Source: Anaeramoeba flamelloides
Taxonomy: Eukaryota > Metamonada > Anaeramoebidae
DNA length: 64,000 nucleotides
Direction: 5' to 3'
Assembly (NCBI GenBank): GCA_027625915.1
Contig: JANTQA010000032.1
Location: 5,208,001-5,272,000, forward strand
Shown here piece by piece: positions 24,068-37,718 of the stretch. A program made the position numbers and the translations under genes. The notes below the pieces were generated by a model that was not told the origin of the DNA, made no database searches, and was given only the letters and a program-made list of their open reading frames with translations. Within the stretch, counting starts at the first letter, position 1. Each line of letters begins with the position of its first letter.

Positions 24068-27000
24068 TCAATTCACTATAATATTATCCGATCCACTCTT
24101 TTCTATATCAAGATTATCCAATTCAGAATTTTGAGAATCATCTGAAGAAATCAAATTTTTTGCATCTATATTTTCATCACCTTCCTTTGTATCGAATTGA
24201 ATTCTCATTTTGGATTGTTGATATAGATCTTTTTGGCTATGATTTTTTTTAATTATAAAAATAAAAAAAAAAAGCAATTATCACGAAAAAGAGAGAATTA
24301 ATATAAAAGTTTGTACAAAATAATTAATTCAAAAATAAAAAATGGGGAGGGGTATTTAAGTAATTCTATATGTTTCTTTTTTGCTATTTTCCTTAAAAAT
24401 AAACAATCGATTTGGTAATCACGTTTTCATATGAAATTATTTTTTTATCTCAAGTCCTGTTTTATTAAAAAGATATAATAAATGCATGTTGAATCTTCCA
24501 AAGGTTATTACAATATAATTTAAAAATACCATTCAAAATAATTTTTTGTTTCTCTGAAAAGTACATTTAATTTTCATATAAATTTTTCTTTGTATTTTGA
24601 ACATGATGAGTCAGATAATTTGAGAAGAAATCAAAAAAATGTTATTCAATATATTTCACATTTTCTATTTTATTTTTGAAGAAAGATGAAAATTATTCTA
24701 CTACTTTTGATTTTCTCATTTTCATCTTTTTTTCACTCAATCGTTTTGGAAATTAACCTGGGATTTATTATCTTGGGTTTTGATATGGTAACTCCAAATC
24801 CATAATATATTGAAAGAGATTGTTAATTCGATTCAATTTGAGATTTGCTTTTGAAAAAATCAATTTCTTCAAAGGAAAAAAAAACAGATTTTATATTGAT
24901 CATAGCAAAATTAAAATCATGTTAGCACAAATACAATTAACTTAAAATTCTTGTCTTAATTCTTTTTTTTAGTGATGGTGATTTTTCTTTTAATGATCAA
25001 TCCCAAAATAGTATAAAATATTTAATTTTAAAAATTTGTACAAAAAAAATTGTAAAAGTACTTTTCTTTTTTTTTGAAATTATTTTAAAGATGAATTAAG
25101 GAGGTACGTTCGAAATAAAATCTTGAGATACATTACAAATATCATTCTTTTGATATTGGTAAAGGTTCTTACGATCTTTTACTCAAAGATTAAAATAAAT
25201 TATTTTTTGCAAAAAATGGTGTTTTGTCATTTATTTTTTGATCTATTCTAAAACCCCATTTACCAATTCCCTTAAAAACACACATAAGAAGATATTTATC
25301 CAATTAGTTTTTCGTTTCAGTCGGCCAATTAGTGCTTTTGAACTAAAAACAGAGAAATTGAATAAATATCTTCTTATGTGTGTTTTTAAGGGAATTGGTA
25401 AATGGGATTTTAGAATAGATCAAAAAATAAAAACCAAAAAATTACGGTTTTTGCAAAAAAATAATTTATTTTAATCTTTGAATCAAGGATCATCTGAACA
25501 TTAGCCAAAATGAAAGGATAGTATTTGTGGTTTGTCTGAAGAATCCGTTTAGAACTACCGTCTCCTTAATGTTACAACCCCAAATATAGTGTTTGTTGAT
25601 AAGGCAGAAAAAGGTAAAAATGCTTGCCTTTTTAAAAATAAGCATTTTTCTTGCTAGTGATTTTCTTTGCATTATTTCTCATTAAAATGTTAATTCCTTA
25701 CAGAAACAGAAATAGAATTTATGGGTTGGTGGTTCAGAAAACAATTGACAATGTTGGTTTTTAGTTTGATTTGCAAAAGATTTAAGTTCTGTAAACTGAA
25801 ATAATTACAATGATAGACAGATATTAACTCACAACAATCCAAGATGAAATTGTTATTACTGTCATTTTATTATAAAGAAATAAAAATTTTTATTTCTAAT
25901 TTGCAAATATTTTTTAATATACATTGTTGAAAAAGCCCAAAGGTCTTTACTAAATCAATTGAACAAAAAAATTTTCGAGATTTAATTAGGATCTTACTTA
26001 TTTGGCTTCGAGGTGAAATTTAAATTTAATAATTTTGAATTTAAGGACTACTTTTTCAGATGAAATGGAAAAATTGTGATGAAAAATGCTCTTGGAAGCT
26101 TTCGATAATCTTTGTTAAATAGATATACTGGAAATTTCTGTGTGCAAAAAAATGGCAAATTTTCACAATTCCAACAATTTTAACCATTTTTCCTTTGATT
26201 GATCCAGTCAATATTTGTTTTTAATATTTCATAATTTCCATTTCAAATCTATAAACACAAAACAATTTCTCAAGCTGTTCTAAATATTATTTTTAGTTGC
26301 TTTTTCAAGTTTGAAATGTTTGAAAATTTGAACTTGTGCTTGAAAACCCCTGAACACAATTTATTTTTTAAAATTTTCATTGAGATCTATTGAATAATTT
26401 TTGGTTTTGTTTGTTGTTTTTAACTTTTGAAATTAACATATTTTTTGTACGATTTGTTCAGAATGAAAATTCTTTTTAAGAAAGTAAGTATTTTTTACCA
26501 TTTTGAAAAATTTTAATTTTTGTGAGCATTATTGAAAAATATTTTTTGAGTGCCACATGATATTAAAGATTTGAAACCCAAATACCATTTGTTGATCTTT
26601 TTGTGAAAAGAAAACTAACACAAAGTAATTCAGAGTTGAATCTTTCATTTTTCATTTTTTTGAAAACATTTTTTTGATTAAATTTTTGGTTTTATTAAAT
26701 ATGATTTTGGATCTAGAAATATATTTATACGAATGAGTGAAATTAATCAAAGAGTAAACCAAAAAATAGACCCAAATAAGGTGTGTATTTGATCAAAATA
26801 TTTTCTTTTAGAATACTAAACACGAAAGATCACCTTTCCAAATAAATTTGTTGAAATCAAGAATGAAAAAAAAAAAATCATTAAATAGACTCCTATTTTC
26901 GAAGATTTGTTTTCTTTTTAATCTTAATTTGTATGAATCCAATCAATTTATTACCTTGGATTTCTTGCCTCATTACTATTTATTATTATTATATAAACCA

Positions 27001-29348
27001 TTTTTTGACAAATTTGTTTTCAAAATTCTTTTTTCAAATATTTTTATCAAACAAACCCAAAACAAAGAATACTATTTCAAAAATTAAAATAAAGAGGTTG
27101 AATTCTCTGAATCAAAAAACAGTTACAAAATATTCAACCTAAAATAAAAGAAAATTTTTGAAATAATTTCCATCAGATTCAGAATTTTTTTGGGTTATCA
27201 ATTTTAATACAAAATAAATAATAATAAAATCAAAAAAATTTACCCAATAAATCTTTATTTCTGAAGAGAAATTTCAAAAGGTATCCTATTCTTGATACCA
27301 AAACTAGAATTAGATGAATGTAATGAAAATAGGTTTAAACTTATTTTAAAAATTCTTAAGAAATAGAAAGTAATTTGTTAATCAAAAGTTTTATAAACAG
27401 AATTATTTCCATTAAGAATTAAAAATAAAATCAATATTAAGAATAAGTAATTATATCAAATGTTACAGATCAAGAAATAAATAATTTTTATTTATTTTTT
27501 CAAGCTCAATTTTTTCATTTTTTTGATTTCCGTTTTTTAATTGGTATAAAAATATCTTATACTGTATTAAATTCCACTCTAATATTTATTAAAAGATTAA
27601 TATAAACTAATTTTCATAATAAATGTCCCAATTTTTTTTTATTTTTTTTTACTTTTTTTTATTTTATTTTTAGACGAAAAACAAATATTTCTAGTGTATA
27701 GAACTGAATATTAAAATAGTAATTTTTTTATTATAATCGATAACTTCAATTTATAAAAATTTTTATTTTCAAAATTTGATTTTTACTGGGCAAATTATTT
27801 TGAAATGGAGTTTATTTGGCTAAAGAAATGATTTGAAGGATTCAGTTTTGAATAAATGGTGGCACTCAAAAAATGAAAAATGTAATTACCCCCTTAAGAA
27901 GAGAAAGTAAAATAACACTAGAACTCAACACTTTCCGAGGTGGAAACGTAGTACCTAACAGTGTTGTTGGTAATATTTAAAAAGAAATTCTACACCTTCA
28001 TCAATGATGCGAAAAATATGGTTTTCATTCTTATAAACTGTTTTGATCCTTCATGTTCATTTTCTCAAAACCCAATTTTGTTTTAAAATATAGGTAGTAA
28101 CTTGGGAATATATTTTTTTATTTTCATTTTTTATTCTTTGGACTTTTTATGATTATTCTGATTCGCCAACAGGTTTTGTTAGTAGTTTTATAGTTGATTG
28201 GGGGTAATATTTTTAAAAAAATGTTTTCAAAAGTAATTTTTTCCAAAAGGCGTCGATTGTGCCCGGAATGAAATGATTATAATTTAATTTCGGAAAGAAA
28301 ACAAAAAAATTTGTTTTTTCAATTATTTGGTTTGTTTTGAATCCTTGTTATTGTCGAAAAAAGAAACAAAAATAGAGTAGTGTGCCAATTTTTCAAATTG
28401 TTAATGAAAACAATTTTGTTCATGATCTCAAAACGAAAAGTGTGAAAAACATTGAAACTAACTCAGAAATATTGGAAAGAGATTGGAAAAAAAAAAAACC
28501 TTACTTTTTGATGAGTAAAATTATCCTGAGAATTTGAGAACAATCACGAACAATCCGAAGGACAATTGATGTTACCTCTTCGAGTTCACGAAATACTGTT
28601 TCTTTTAAAGTAAAAAGGCAGAGTGCGGTTAAGCATAAAATTAAGACACAAAGATCAACAAGATTGCTACATTTTTTCAGATATGCTTTTTTTTGAACTT
28701 TCCAACGAATTGCTACCTCAAATAATAAAAAGCAATTAACAAAAAGATCACAAGAAATAAAGAGGACAGTTGCAGTTCTAGGTATTGTGCCAGAAATTAA
28801 TGAAATGTTCAAAAGATATAAACAAAAAAAAAGTTAAAGAACAATCTTGTGGTGCTACCATCAAAAATAAAGACAAACAAGTGAAAATCTTACTCTTTTG
28901 GTTTCATGAAAAGCTAAGTTTAACAGATTAAAAATCAAGAATAAAAAAAAAAAGGAACAAAATTTTTAGAAGGTTAAATTGAAAATAAGGAAATCTAGAA
29001 ATAGCTTTTTCGGTTCTGTAGATACCCCCTTTCAAAACAAAAACAACATACCCAAACAATCAAAAAAATATTCAACATGATAATGAGGAAATAGAAAATC
29101 CACCAAGATCGTTTTTTCATGACTTGATCCATTCTCTCAGCAAACCGAGTAAAACACCCCCTCGTAATGTCTCTTCTTCGAATTAAATTATGAAAATTCA
29201 TTTCTGTGTTTTTATTCGGCATAGCCTTCATTTCAAAATCTGTTTCGGTATTTGAATTATTATCATCCAAATCTTCGGTGTTTGAGTTATCTGAAGTCGG
29301 CTTTTTGGTTGTCTCTGAGTGTGTGATTGAATTTTCAGAGGTAATCAT
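24068..29348 (-). CDS. Single voltage-sensor-domain membrane protein
   Basis: Three exons: 29348-29026, 28777-28505 and 24236-24068. Introns are 248 bases (GTATCT..CCTAG) and 4268 bases (GTAAGG..CATAG), both phase 2, and the joined frame is 254 residues ending in TGA. The N-terminus is acidic. S1 (about 81-105, SWWIFYFLIIMLNIFLIVWV), S2 (109-131, FEVAIR with the usual Glu and Arg), S3 (146-165, NLVDLCVL with the usual Asn and Asp) and S4 (177-198, VLRIVRDCSQILRI with spaced Arg) form one voltage-sensor domain. No pore helices follow. The C-terminus is short and acidic. Architecture is like Hv1 or TMEM266, but proton conduction cannot be inferred. An in-frame ATG at 29399 is a possible alternative start. 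The long last intron contains a large foldback repeat. Confidence 0.75.
25164..25498. repeat. Large foldback (about 150 bp arms) in the voltage-sensor gene intron
   Basis: Arms at about 25164-25312 and 25349-25498 are almost perfectly complementary over long stretches (for example AACACACATAAGAAGATATT against its inverse), with a loop of under 40 bases. The 79-codon open frame at 25238-25474 simply runs across the hairpin. It is probably a MITE; in the transcript it would form a long double-stranded stem. Confidence 0.85.
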
Positions 29349-30092
29349 TTTATCAACAAATTGGTAGGATTTGTAAATTATTAAAAAAATGGAAATCATT
29401 GAAAAAATTATTTTGTTCAAATTATTTGATATTTTTGAGAGGAATCAGGTAATAAGCTTTTAAAAGCATCAACTTGAGAGTTGCGAATTATTATTTCACT
29501 TTAACAATCTTTTTGTAAAATTCTTGTTATAAGGGATTATAATCATCATTGACAAAGCTATTATTAAAGTGTGTTGTAATTGAATGTTAATAATATATGT
29601 TTTCTATGGTTTCAGATGGCGTTAAAAAATCAATTATAAACATTATTACCCAATAAATTTTTGGATTTTTTACTAATGATCACAATTAACAATTATGATT
29701 GGAATAATTTTTTTTATAATTAATTTTCCCAATATAAAATCAAAGTATCTTGGTATGAGGTTATTTAAAAATTAATATTTAATACTCTCCAAAATTAACT
29801 TTTTTTTCTTTTTTTTAATTTCAAGGATTAACCCTATAATTATTAACACAAAAACCCATTGAACTATTATTTATTTTTTCCGTTTTTTGAAGCTAGTTGT
29901 AATATAAATTTATTACTTTATTGTGTCAATATTTTGTCAAAATAATTTTATTAGTTAATTACTATTTTTTGAGATACATTTTCCAATTTGATCTTTCCTT
30001 TTCAGAATTTATTTTTTCTAAATAGAACTTTAAGAAACAAGTACCATATTTTTTGTAGTATTATTTTCAATTTTTTTGATCATTTAATGTAT

Positions 30093-30580
30093 AGTAGGGA
30101 AAAAAATACCGGACATGAAAAAAATCCCGGACAAGATTTTTAATTGTGAGTATTAGTAAAATTTTTGTCTAATTTCAATGAAATCCTTATTTTAAATAAC
30201 CAATTTTTTTATGAGATTAGTAATAAACCTTCCTAAAGTCCATCAAAGTAAGGTGTCTCTAGAATACTCGAGTAATTGCTTGATATCCATATGTCGATCA
30301 ACTTTTTTTGAAAAACAATCGAGTTTTATTGAGGTTTACTAGAGTTTGGAAAATGATAATTTTTCTTCTTGTTTTTTGATTGATTGAATGGTGTTTTGAA
30401 CAAGTGTGATTTCATCAATCATCATTCTAATAAGTGGGGGGGGGGTTATAATTGAAAAAGTTTGATTCTTAAAAAAAGGAATTTGATTGTACATAAATGA
30501 AATTACACAATAATTTTACTAATATTCACAATTAAAAATCTTGTCCGGGATTTTTTTCATGTCCGGTATTTTTTTAACTG
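30093..30580. repeat. Non-autonomous DNA transposon with CCGGACA repeats
   Basis: About 490 bp with terminal inverted repeats of roughly 65 bp: AAAAAAATACCGGACATG then ATCCCGGACAAG then TTTTTAATTGTGA. The right arm (30515-30575) is almost identical in inverse. Each arm carries the GGACA word twice in tandem, as expected for paired transposase-binding sites. The interior (30180-30480) has no transposase frame. Confidence 0.85.
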
Positions 30581-32607
30581 CTCTATAGGTTTTCTATAAA
30601 AAATTTTAAGATTTTTCTTTTTAAATATAAATTTAACTTTTCTTCCAGTATTATTTTGGCAAGAGTATATTCAGGAATTGTTCCTTAAAAAAATTTTTTT
30701 TGAATCTTATTTGATTTAATAGGATTTATGTTGAAAGTGTCTATATTCTATTTAGGATGATGAAAAATAATAGTGTTATGAGAATATTAACCTTGTCCCA
30801 AATTATGATGATGTTTTTTTTTTTTTATTTTTTTTTTTCCTTCTTATTACAATAATATGCCTAATTTAGAATCTAACCATATAACCAGAGTAACAAATAA
30901 ATATTTAGAGGTGATCCATTGGTGTTTGAAGTAAATTCTAAATTAGGAATTCAATTTGTCCAAATTTTTTTTTTGGATTTTGTTTTTTTGTATTGACATA
31001 TTATGTTCAAATATGATCTCTATTTTTTAACAATATCTTTAGAAAAATTCTTTACATCTTTGATATTTTATTTTTAGAAATTCTATTATAATGGTAAAAT
31101 ATTAAGAAATAAATTTCATATTTACTTTATTGTTTATTGTTAATTCTTTGATCCGTTAAAATGCTGTTTTGTCTGGAAAAAGGGGGTAAGATATATAATA
31201 ATAGAAATATAGTTTTCTATTTTATAGATGGATTAAGTTAGTTTACTTAAAATGTTTCATGTATAGTCAAATAATTTGAAGATAATTAGGATTCCTGGGG
31301 GGGGATTTTTTATGAAAATATTTGTGAGTCTTTACCAAAATATTAATTATAATTAAAATTTATTTAATATAAAAAAATTATAATAAAAAATAAAATAAAA
31401 TAAAATAAAGGTGTATAATTAATTATAAATAATAAAATGGGCTTTGAAATTGATATATCGCGGGAAAATATCTCTCAGTATCTAAAATATTAATAATTAG
31501 ATGGTTTTGTTCTGGGTATATTAGTAATATAATAATTTTATTTTGTTTAAGGTGTGCTTTTCAATGAAACAGCCATAAAGTGAATCAAACAGAAAAAACG
31601 AAAAATGATCCTATATTTCAAATAAAAGTAAAAGCCTGAAAAATTAAAGTAATATCAATTAATGAAAGAAAAGTCAAAAGTTAGAGATAAAATATAGGGT
31701 GTTATTAATATCAGAGTATTTGTTTTTTATACTTTTTACCTTTTCCAAATTTATCTTTTTAAGTATTTGGGTTGCTCCTCTTTTTTTTAGGCATTTGGGG
31801 GTGGTTCAATGTATATAAAATAATTATAAGAATTCTTAGACTTGGTCATTACTATCCTAAACAAACAGTTTGTTTCTGATAAGATCTTGAAGAAATTGAA
31901 CTGGGTTTATACAACTGTAGAGAATCCAACAAATCGGATCTGATTCCAACCAAAATGAACCGAATTAATTTTTTCCTACCGTATGTCAAGTCTTTTCTTT
32001 GACTGGTTTTTTGCTTCCGGGTCGGTATCTTGTATGGAATTTTGCAAAAACAAGATTTGGTAAACTTGTAATAAAAAAAAATCAAAAAAAATCAAAAAAA
32101 AATCGTAAAAAATCTGGAAAAAAAAAAATTTCAAAAAAAAATCTTATTCTTTCTAAATTTGCAACTTTATATTGTTCAAATGACCTATAAAGTTCTAAAT
32201 TAAAACTTAATATAGTAGCCTATTTCATTTTTTTCTATAGTTATTCATATATTTATATCTCTTTATTAAAATAAAATATGATGGCGATCCTCAAAAAATA
32301 GACATAAAAGGAAACAATTAATATCTATTCAACAATTGATATACAAAAAAAAAACTTGTTAATCAATTATTTTTTTTTTGCTATTTTTAACTCTCTTTTA
32401 TTTCTATCTCTTCTTTCTCTTTTTCTGTCTTTGTTTAGAAAAAAATTTTTTTCGAACTTGTCATTTTTTAAAGACTATATATCATCTGAGTTGTAATCTT
32501 AAATAAATTATATCAAGGGTAAAAAAATTAAATGCCATTTAAGAGTTTCAGGTAGGTACAGTAGTGTGCCTGTAAGTGTATGAGTTTTCTTGAGTTTACT
32601 ATTTTTA

Positions 32608-32804
32608 AGAGTCAGTTTCACTTATAATGCACAAACTTTCAACGAAATTTATGGTACAAAATAATCTCAAATGAAGGCAGAAAATTTGCAATTTTTTTTT
32701 TTTTACAAATTATTTTGCAAGAATTTAAATTTTGTGCATTAAATTACATTTTTTTGTGTCTTAAATTTGGTTGAAATATTGAGTCTTGGGGGTGGAACAT
32801 AACC
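32608..32804. repeat. CAGT-family MITE, diverged copy
   Basis: The left arm has GTCAGTTTCACTTATAATGC and CAAACTTTCAACGAAATTTA; the right arm has the inverse of TTTAAGACACAAAAAAATG and GGTGGAACATAAC. The length matches the intact copies. Confidence 0.7.
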
Positions 32805-35800
32805 CATTAGATTATCAACAAATGCATTTTTACATTCAATATAGGTTTTTATTATAATTGTTAACTTGTATTCATAATTGTTGTTACTCCTAAATTTATT
32901 TTTTAAATAGGTCCCTTTTCACTGAGATATATACAGCCAAAAATGAAAAAATATTTTTTTTCAAGAATCCGAGAATTTAAGATTGTTTATAAATGGGTAG
33001 AATAAAAATTACCTTGTATTAGGGTTGATAAAAATAAATCTATACCTTAAGAAAGGGGGGAAATTCCAAAAATAAAAAATTAACAAAAATATTTTATTAA
33101 ATATCGATGTAACATAACTTGCCAAATTTCTCAAGTTCTTTAGGAATATTAAAATAGTGGAAAAAATTATATTTCATGGTGTTTATAATCCACTCAAAAA
33201 TAAATTACAAAACCTCTGATTATTTTGTGTTTTATTTGGGTTTTCGAACAATTTATTTTTTTGAATTGTATTTCATACAAATAAACAATACAACAGAAGA
33301 AAAAAAAACGAAAAGGATAGGAAAATAAAAAATGAAAAAGGAAAAGAAAAAAATTGATAAAATTAACAAAAAGGAATCTGATCTACAAATTGAAATTTTA
33401 TTTCTGGAAGATTGTTTGATAAAAATTTGAGAATTTACTCTATTTTGTTAATTAAACTGGAAAATAATGACTGGGGAAATGTTTAAATTAAACCGGGAAT
33501 AATTTATTATAATAACTTAATAATGAAGATTATAATGTTTAATATTCATTATAATATTTCACAAAAAATAACAATAATATTTATTATAGAAAATATAACA
33601 AATAAGTGTAAAAAATATTATCAAATTGGTGAATTCTGTTAATTAATAATGATCAATCAATTTTTTTGATATTTGTAACTGATTTTATTTGCAGAGTGTG
33701 TCTGGGGTGCGTAAAAGTGACCATATACTAATTAATTGAAATATAGTGTTATTGTGTTGAACAATATTTGACAATTAGCAAAAAAAAAAAACTATAAGCT
33801 AACTATTGTGTAATAATCAAATTATCTTCTAAATTGGGTAAAATTTTATTGGCGATCAAAATGATTTAAACTTATTAAAAAGTTATCTCAGTGACCAATA
33901 TGGTGGTTTTATTATATCTCTAAAAAATTCATTTCTTATTAGTTCTGTAAAGATCTTTGTTTTTCTTCCCTGGTCAACTAGTCAAATGAGTGGAGATGTA
34001 AACACAAAATTATACATTTATTTCTAGAAAAATAGCAGTATTATTTTTCATTGGTTGTTTTAAAAATTAAAAACAGCAAGGATAGAAACAATTAATTGTA
34101 ATCTTTATAATTTCTGTCATTAGTATTTTTAACAACTTAAAAAAATCTTTATCCATAACCCTTGTTTTTATATAAATTTAAATTGGGACTTTTTGGGTAA
34201 ATAAATTATTTTATTTATTAATGTTTTCGAAATTTTTATTTTTAAAGGTAAAATCAATGAAAAAATATTTTGCGAATTTTTTTTTTTTTTAATTCTGGAA
34301 AATAAATAAAAATATTTAAAAAATTGAAATAAATTTTCTTCAATGTATTGTTACATAAGAAAAAAGTACGTATTTCGTTTTTTAGTATTTCTGTTGTTGA
34401 AAAAAACTGAAACTCGAAAAAAAGATCAACAAGGTTTTTAATTGGGAACATTACTGACACTGAAAAGTAAGATCAATGAAAAAAAGAATAAATAAATAAA
34501 GATAAAATGAAGTATTCGCCACAATAACAGTTTTTTAAATACTATCTTTTAGTATGGAGTTTTTCTTTGATTGATCAATTATTAAAAATTTGTTCAAAAA
34601 ATTGACTATTTTTGAGATCTCCAAAACCACACCAATAATTTGGATAAAGAAAGTAGATTTTGTTTGTATTTGTTGGGTTGATTGAAAATAATATAATGGG
34701 TTATTATTTGAAGTTAATTGGTTTTTTCTTTTTATTGATTTTACTTTTCATTTTCAGGTTCTATTAATGTTCCCAATTAAAAAACCTTGTTTCACTTTTT
34801 TTCCATACCAGTTAGTATAATATATCACAAAACAATTTTTATCTTAATAATCCTTATTTTACTTTTGCAAATAGACTTTTTCCAAGAAGTACACGAATAT
34901 TTTTAATTTTAGATTTGTAAAGGGAAAATGAAAATGAAGTACTTTTTTTATTTGATTTAATATGCTAAAATGGATTAGTAAACAAATAATTACTGAAAGT
35001 TATTCTACTAATTCTTGTAAAATAAAGTGAAGAAAATTTTCATTCGACTGTCCAAAAAAGATTATAAAAATCATATAAAACTTTTCTAATGTTATATTTC
35101 CTAAAACCAGCTTAAATTATTAATTTTTCCTTTAAGAATTGGGAATTTTTATGATTCATATTAAATCTTGAGGGTAGTTTTGCTTTTTTTCGAAAGAAAA
35201 TGAAAATTTTGTTCTTCTTATTTTGCTATTTACAGTATAATATAATATTATTTTACCATTTTTTATGAGTACAAACTAATTAATAACGAAATAAATAATT
35301 TTTGTAACTTTTTTTTGAGGTTTAAATCAGTAAATTGAAAACACACAACTAAGTGTACATTGTACCGGGGTAGGGTATTACCATATTGTTCTAGTGGTTA
35401 CCTTAAACTTACAAAAAATAAATAAAAAATCGAAATTTTTTTTTAAAAAAAAAAGCAATAGAAAATATTTTTTTTTCATCAAATGTAAAAATTATCATAT
35501 TTTTTTATTGAAAATGAAATAAAAATCAAATTAAGACAAATTAGTAAATTTCAACACGTTTCTCATCGAAATATCGGCAACCAGAATTTCTGGTTTCTTG
35601 AAATATCATTTTTAATTGTGATAATTTGATCATTTTAGTGATTGTAAAAAAATTCGTTGTTAATATTTTTGTTAAAGATGTGGGTTTTCTGAAACAGAAA
35701 TATCCCTCAAATTAGAAGTGGTGTCTTGAGTTTATGTTGTTTCCCTTGTTGGACTTTTCTTTTAAAAAAGGAATCCAGTTTAAAAAACACCTCACGAATT

Positions 35801-36828
35801 TCAATTTTCTTACCAATTTATTTTGAATTACAAACAAATAACATTTAAAATCAGAGACTAGTTTCATGGATACACTCTTTCTTAAAAACAACTGAATTTC
35901 TTTTTGTCTTTTTACTAACAGTGTCTAAGGAGAAATTTATAAAAGAAAGCAGAAATATTCACAATAAATAGTTTGTAGATAAATTCAAAATAAATGACTC
36001 AAGGCAAATTAGCTATTATCATTTAAAAAGTAGTTCTTATAAATCATACTAACAAAACTCTCCGAAACTTTTTAGAAGTTTCTTATCCTCAACACAATCT
36101 CAAAATGATTCTGAAATTAAAATCAAAAGAATTACACATCTAACTTTATCATTGAGTGCCATATTGATTTGTACAATTTTCCTTGGTGGTTAAAAAGACC
36201 ATTGGTGGATTACAATCATTTGAATTTAAAAATATTGGTGTTAATTCAAAAAAAAAAATTCTTGATTTTATCATGTTTACAAAAAAGTTCCATAATAATA
36301 CTTTGATTACAAGAAAAATTCTCGAACAATAAAGCAACACTACCAGAGATCAAAATTAGAGAACTCAAAATTTAAAAGACAAAATTTAGTAGATTTTTTT
36401 CCAATTTCTTGTGTTCACACCCAAAGATTTTATTCAAAGTTGGAAATTCTCAATGATTTTCTTTTTCAAATAACTTAGAACAGTCCAATTTTTCAACCAA
36501 ATTTTATGGTTTAAGAGTACAGAGATATATTTATTCGACCCTTGTTTTGAAAAAACCTTTCTAAAAACTTGTTTTCAAATTGAAAAAATAGTTAGCCAAA
36601 TGCCTTTTTGCTTCTTCAAAAAAAAAACAGTTTGAGACAGTTCGGAACAATACTTCAAGAAACTTGTTGAAAAAAAATTAACAACTTAAATGGAATCAGT
36701 TTATTGACGATATTTTAATTTTTCTATGAGACAAGAGAACCAAAACTTTTCATCAATTTCTTTTTCATCTAACTTCAAAAAATTTATTTTCGTTTTGAGG
36801 AAATTTTAGTTTTAAAAAAGAACAAAGT

Positions 36829-37536
36829 TTATTTGTACTTTTTCTTCTTAATTTCTCTTGGAATAGTTGCAAACAACTTTTTTTTTAAACTTGAAAAGAC
36901 TTGATAATTTTCAAATTCTCGAAAGTTATAGTTTTTCTCGTAGTGATTGAAAGGGAACTTATTGTAAAAAACAAAATGAATTTACTCCTTTAAAAAATCA
37001 AAAATAAATTATGTTTACAAGAGAAAAAAAAAGATGAAAACACTCTGAGTTGATTAGATTTTTGGTTTGTTCGGTATTTTGATCAATTCTGTCTTTTCTC
37101 GTCAATAACATCAGAATTAAAAAAAAAATACTACAAAAAAATTGCCAGTTTGAGTCCTTTTCAACAATTAAGCATTATTGTGGAGTTTGCAATCTAATTA
37201 AATCATGTTTTGGGAAGGATACCAATTTTAGAGATTTATAAAATGGAAAAATAAGCAAATTTTGTGAAAAAAATGTAAAAACACAAAATATTTTTTTTTT
37301 TTTTAGAAAAACCAAAAAGATCCTTTACAAAAAAAAAATTACTACACTGATTTAATTTCACCCTTACTATTTGAATAATAAGCAACTTATTTACTTTTGT
37401 TTTTTCCCAAAATTGAGAATGATGAATACTTTCTGTGTTCGGTTGGATATCTTTTTTGGTAAAATATTTGTAGACTGTAGTCAGTCTTCTGTTCCTCAAA
37501 ATGGTGAATCTGGTTCCAATTTTGCTTGTTTTTCAT
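36829..37536 (-). CDS. Tentative small three-exon gene, function unknown
   Basis: ATG at 37536 opens MKNKQNWNQIHHFEEQKTDY and continues to a GTAAAT donor (exon 37395-37536). Phase-compatible pieces follow at 37019-37092 (donor GTAAAC) and 36829-36957, the last ending PREIKKKKYK and TAA. Joined they give 114 residues with a basic C-terminus and no recognised domain, signal peptide or membrane segment. The introns would be 302 and 61 bases. Codons are less AT-skewed than the spacer, and the start lies only 182 bases from the divergent gene at 37719, so the pair may share a promoter. The internal exon is the weakest part. I do not recognise the family. Confidence 0.35.
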
Positions 37537-37718
37537 AAATAAATTTAATGAAATAGCAATAAAGCAGTCCGAATAAGATGTTGGATTGATAAAAAACCAA
37601 ACTGTCTAGGAATTAAATTTGACTTTTAAGGGTAAACACGAACTTTTGCAAAATCATTTTTTCAACTTTACTTTCTTTTCATAAAATAAAAAAAAAATTT
37701 TTTCAACAAAAAACCAAA
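37537..37718. promoter_or_regulatory. Possible bidirectional promoter region
   Basis: A 182-base gap between the start codons of two divergent frames, if the minus-strand gene is real. No specific promoter motif was recognised. Confidence 0.25.

Larger units (their letters stand above)
29349..36828. other. Long AT-rich spacer
   Basis: No gene recognised. It contains the CCGGACA element (30093-30580) and a decayed CAGT-type MITE (32608-32804). A patch at 31852-32085 is less AT-rich with a minus-strand open frame but no family. A patch at about 36061-36400 has short protein-like stretches on both strands that I could not join into a gene. The rest is homopolymer-rich. Confidence 0.55.

Noticed and set aside
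25238-25474. 79-codon open frame
   Set aside because: It spans a long perfect-type inverted repeat inside an intron; the frame is a consequence of the hairpin sequence.
31852-32085. Minus-strand open frame of 77 codons in a less AT-rich patch
   Set aside because: No domain, no splice partners found, and other frames look equally protein-like.
35340-35410. Possible tRNA in a locally GC-richer stretch
   Set aside because: No cloverleaf pairing or T-loop GGTTCRA motif on either strand; none was found elsewhere in the window by eye.
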